DNA from: Bacteroidaceae bacterium
Lineage (GTDB): Bacteria; Bacteroidota; Bacteroidia; Bacteroidales; Bacteroidaceae
NCBI GenBank assembly: GCA_017960985.1
Contig: JAGCYD010000047.1
Location: 1-64,000 of the forward strand
DNA length: 64,000 nt
Direction: 5' to 3'
Shown here one piece after another: positions 62,409-64,000 of the stretch (the first letter of the stretch is position 1; the number at the start of each line of letters is the position of its first letter). The notes beneath the pieces are model-generated. The model was not told the origin of the DNA. It saw only the letters and a program-made list of their open reading frames with translations, and ran no database searches. A program made the translations under genes and the position numbers.

Positions 62409-64000
62409 TCAGTAGTCTTTTGGCAATACGCCATACTTATCCTTGAAACACTTGGAAAAGTAACTGGCATAAGAGAAACCCACCAAGTCGGCTATTTCAT
62501 TTATACTATACGATGTGGTACGAAGTAATTGGGCCGCACGCTCTAAGCGTTGATTGCGAATAAAATCAGTAGGCGTCTGTCTTGTAACTACACGCATTCT
62601 ACGATGCAAATTAGCACGACTCATACAGAGGTCGCTGGCCAATGTATCAACGGAATAGTCCGCATCAAGCATATGAGCGGAAACAGCCGCAACAGCCTTG
62701 TCAAGAAATTCCCTGTCAGCAACAGAAAGTTTATTCGATTCTTCCTCAGTGCCCTCTTGCTGAGACATTCTCCTCCCTTTCTTATATAAACAATATGAAC
62801 ACGCGAAGAATATAATGATAAAAGATATCCACAACCATGTGTACTCATACCACGATGCAGGACGCACAAGGGTTAGCACCGTAACAGGAGCACTCCAGCG
62901 CCCATAGGTGTCAGTGCCCCGTATTTGAAGTTGGGTTTTACCATAGGGCAAGTGAGCAAACTTTACCACATGCTCACCCTCAGGCAATTCCTTCCATTCT
63001 TCATCCTCGCTCAAACGATATGCAAATTGCACCTGTGATGCATGGTCGAATTCGAGGGTCGACAGATATAATTCTACTAAGTCGGTACTTTGGGGCAATG
63101 TTAGTACCTGCTGTCCGAAGGGCATTAGTTGTTTATTTCCGTCTATTGCATAAGCAGTGACGACAGGACGGACATCCACAGTCGTCGTATCTTGCATCAG
63201 TTTCAATGTACGCAAGTTGAGTAGGCTAACATTTGCCAGACCTCGGGATAACAGCAATGCCGTGTCACCCTGCAATTGTAGTCTTCGGGACTGAATACTA
63301 TCAACAAGTACCCTCAATTTTTTATCTTTCCATCGACAAATACCGTACCTTTTGCTTGATAGGAACAGCGACTGCAAACGATTGGAAAAAACCATACTGC
63401 GTACCTTATCCAAACCCGTCAACAACTGCGTGACCTGTTGACCGTCATATAGATAAAGAGAATGATAAGTCCCAATGAAATAAGAGCCCTCCTCTGTCCC
63501 CCGAGGGATGCAAGCCTTTGCCCATGATAGAACGATGGAATCGTTACCCGGAGCCTGTTTGCTCATCACGGAATCGAGCATCTTTTCCGTCTCTTCCGCA
63601 GTCCTGTATTTGGGGGGGCTTACCGGATAGTCACTCCACTGGCCATTGAACACCAATCGCCGGCCATTGACCATTTTCAAACAAAGGACTCCGCCATTCC
63701 ATAGTCCAGCCCACAAGGTACTGTCCGCATCGAAACAGACAGATAAGACACTACGGTTCTTGCCCTCCCACTTTGTCTCAAATCGCTCCAACAATTCTGC
63801 TTTTGAAGAAAAATGAAGCAACTGATTCCGATATGAGAGCCATATACTACCGTCTGCTTCCGTGATTAAGCAGGAAATTCGTTTATCCACCAATTCATTG
63901 CTATCCTGTTGGGTTTTCACTACGATAGGACTCACCGTATAATCCTTCTTATGTAAGATATACGCTCCTTCTTTCGTGCCAAACCAGATTTCAGCGTTAT
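62409..64000 (-). CDS. Propeller/triple-Y membrane regulator with AraC domain, partial
   Basis: At least 530 residues; the frame stays open to the right edge, where NAEIWFGTKEGAYIL is a typical propeller repeat, so the N-terminus is cut. Seen from the edge: two-component-regulator-like propeller repeats (GSIWLSYRNQLLHF, STLWAGLWNGGVLCL), a triple-Y-like Ig domain (FAYRLSEDEEWKELPEG, LQIRGTDTYGRWS), one membrane helix (WISFIIIFFACSYCL), and an AraC-type DNA-binding domain (CMSRANLHRRMR, GFSYASYFSKCFKDKYG). No histidine kinase or receiver domain lies between helix and DNA-binding domain. It probably senses pectin fragments and controls the PL11-GH2 operon; this is inference from position. Confidence 0.85.
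   Translation of the reverse strand, partial: NAEIWFGTKEGAYILHKKDYTVSPIVVKTQQDSNELVDKRISCLITEADGSIWLSYRNQLLHFSSKAELLERFETKWEGKNRSVLSVCFDADSTLWAGLWNGGVLCLKMVNGRRLVFNGQWSDYPVSPPKYRTAEETEKMLDSVMSKQAPGNDSIVLSWAKACIPRGTEEGSYFIGTYHSLYLYDGQQVTQLLTGLDKVRSMVFSNRLQSLFLSSKRYGICRWKDKKLRVLVDSIQSRRLQLQGDTALLLSRGLANVSLLNLRTLKLMQDTTTVDVRPVVTAYAIDGNKQLMPFGQQVLTLPQSTDLVELYLSTLEFDHASQVQFAYRLSEDEEWKELPEGEHVVKFAHLPYGKTQLQIRGTDTYGRWSAPVTVLTLVRPASWYEYTWLWISFIIIFFACSYCLYKKGRRMSQQEGTEEESNKLSVADREFLDKAVAAVSAHMLDADYSVDTLASDLCMSRANLHRRMRVVTRQTPTDFIRNQRLERAAQLLRTTSYSINEIADLVGFSYASYFSKCFKDKYGVLPKDY

Overview
The window is a stretch of chromosome from a member of the Bacteroidota, most likely a Prevotellaceae-type organism; the genus is not resolved. 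The evidence: promoters follow the Bacteroidetes form TTTG, 19-21 bp, TAnnTTTG; genes lack Shine-Dalgarno sequences; the gene content includes a TonB-type outer-membrane receptor, a C-terminal type IX-like sorting tail, a triple-Y/propeller AraC regulator, a sufBCDS cluster and secreted PL11, GH2 and GH35 glycanases.

Layout. 0-5 kb: a membrane-spanning LuxR-type regulator, a small lipocalin-like secreted protein and a TonB-type outer-membrane protein, with a shared direct-repeat operator. 5-7 kb (minus): flotillin and its NfeD-like partner. 7-14 kb (plus): NUDIX hydrolase, topA-aroK-speA-argB with overlapping genes, then an ECF sigma factor and its probable anti-sigma. 14-16.5 kb: ribF, tRNA-Met, a RhuM-family gene. 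16.7-23 kb: GH35 beta-galactosidase, a methyltransferase, an LtaS-like sulfatase-fold protein, an OmpA-family protein. 23-29 kb (plus): acetyltransferase-like protein, parE, coaD, S41 protease, ybeY. 29-40 kb (minus): rnhB, then cvpA-sufB-sufC-(DUF559)-sufD-sufS, and rimP-nusA-infB. 40-46 kb: small membrane protein, second S41 protease, PfkB kinase, tRNA-Asn, OmpA protein, two tandem deoxynucleoside kinases. 46-51 kb: rmlA-rmlD-rmlB (no rmlC), tRNA-Ser(CGA), purN, rubrerythrin, luxS. 51-64 kb: a rhamnogalacturonan-type polysaccharide block (PL11 with dockerin-like tail; PL11 fused to a beta-solenoid and sorting tail; GH2) with an adjacent AraC-type membrane regulator that runs off the right edge.

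Most of the window is ordinary housekeeping. The unusual signals are repeats and their interaction with genes. (1) A 505-bp unit in the suf operon carries a DUF559 nuclease-like gene between inverted copies of a GC-rich palindrome; it abuts the sufC stop and supplies the sufD start codon. A lone copy of the palindrome is fused in frame in the TonB-type gene. (2) Degenerate 7-bp tandem repeats, mostly with a TGAA-like core, occur at about a dozen places: between genes, in frame inside conserved genes, and at gene junctions where the repeat provides start and stop codons. (3) Intergenic arrays of short palindromes have different palindromes but the same exact 22-bp period (a third site has two copies 66 bp apart). 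(4) ATGCAAA-N4-ATGCAAA lies at the same distance from the -7 box of two neighbouring genes. All of these are read by eye; no alignment or database search was run.
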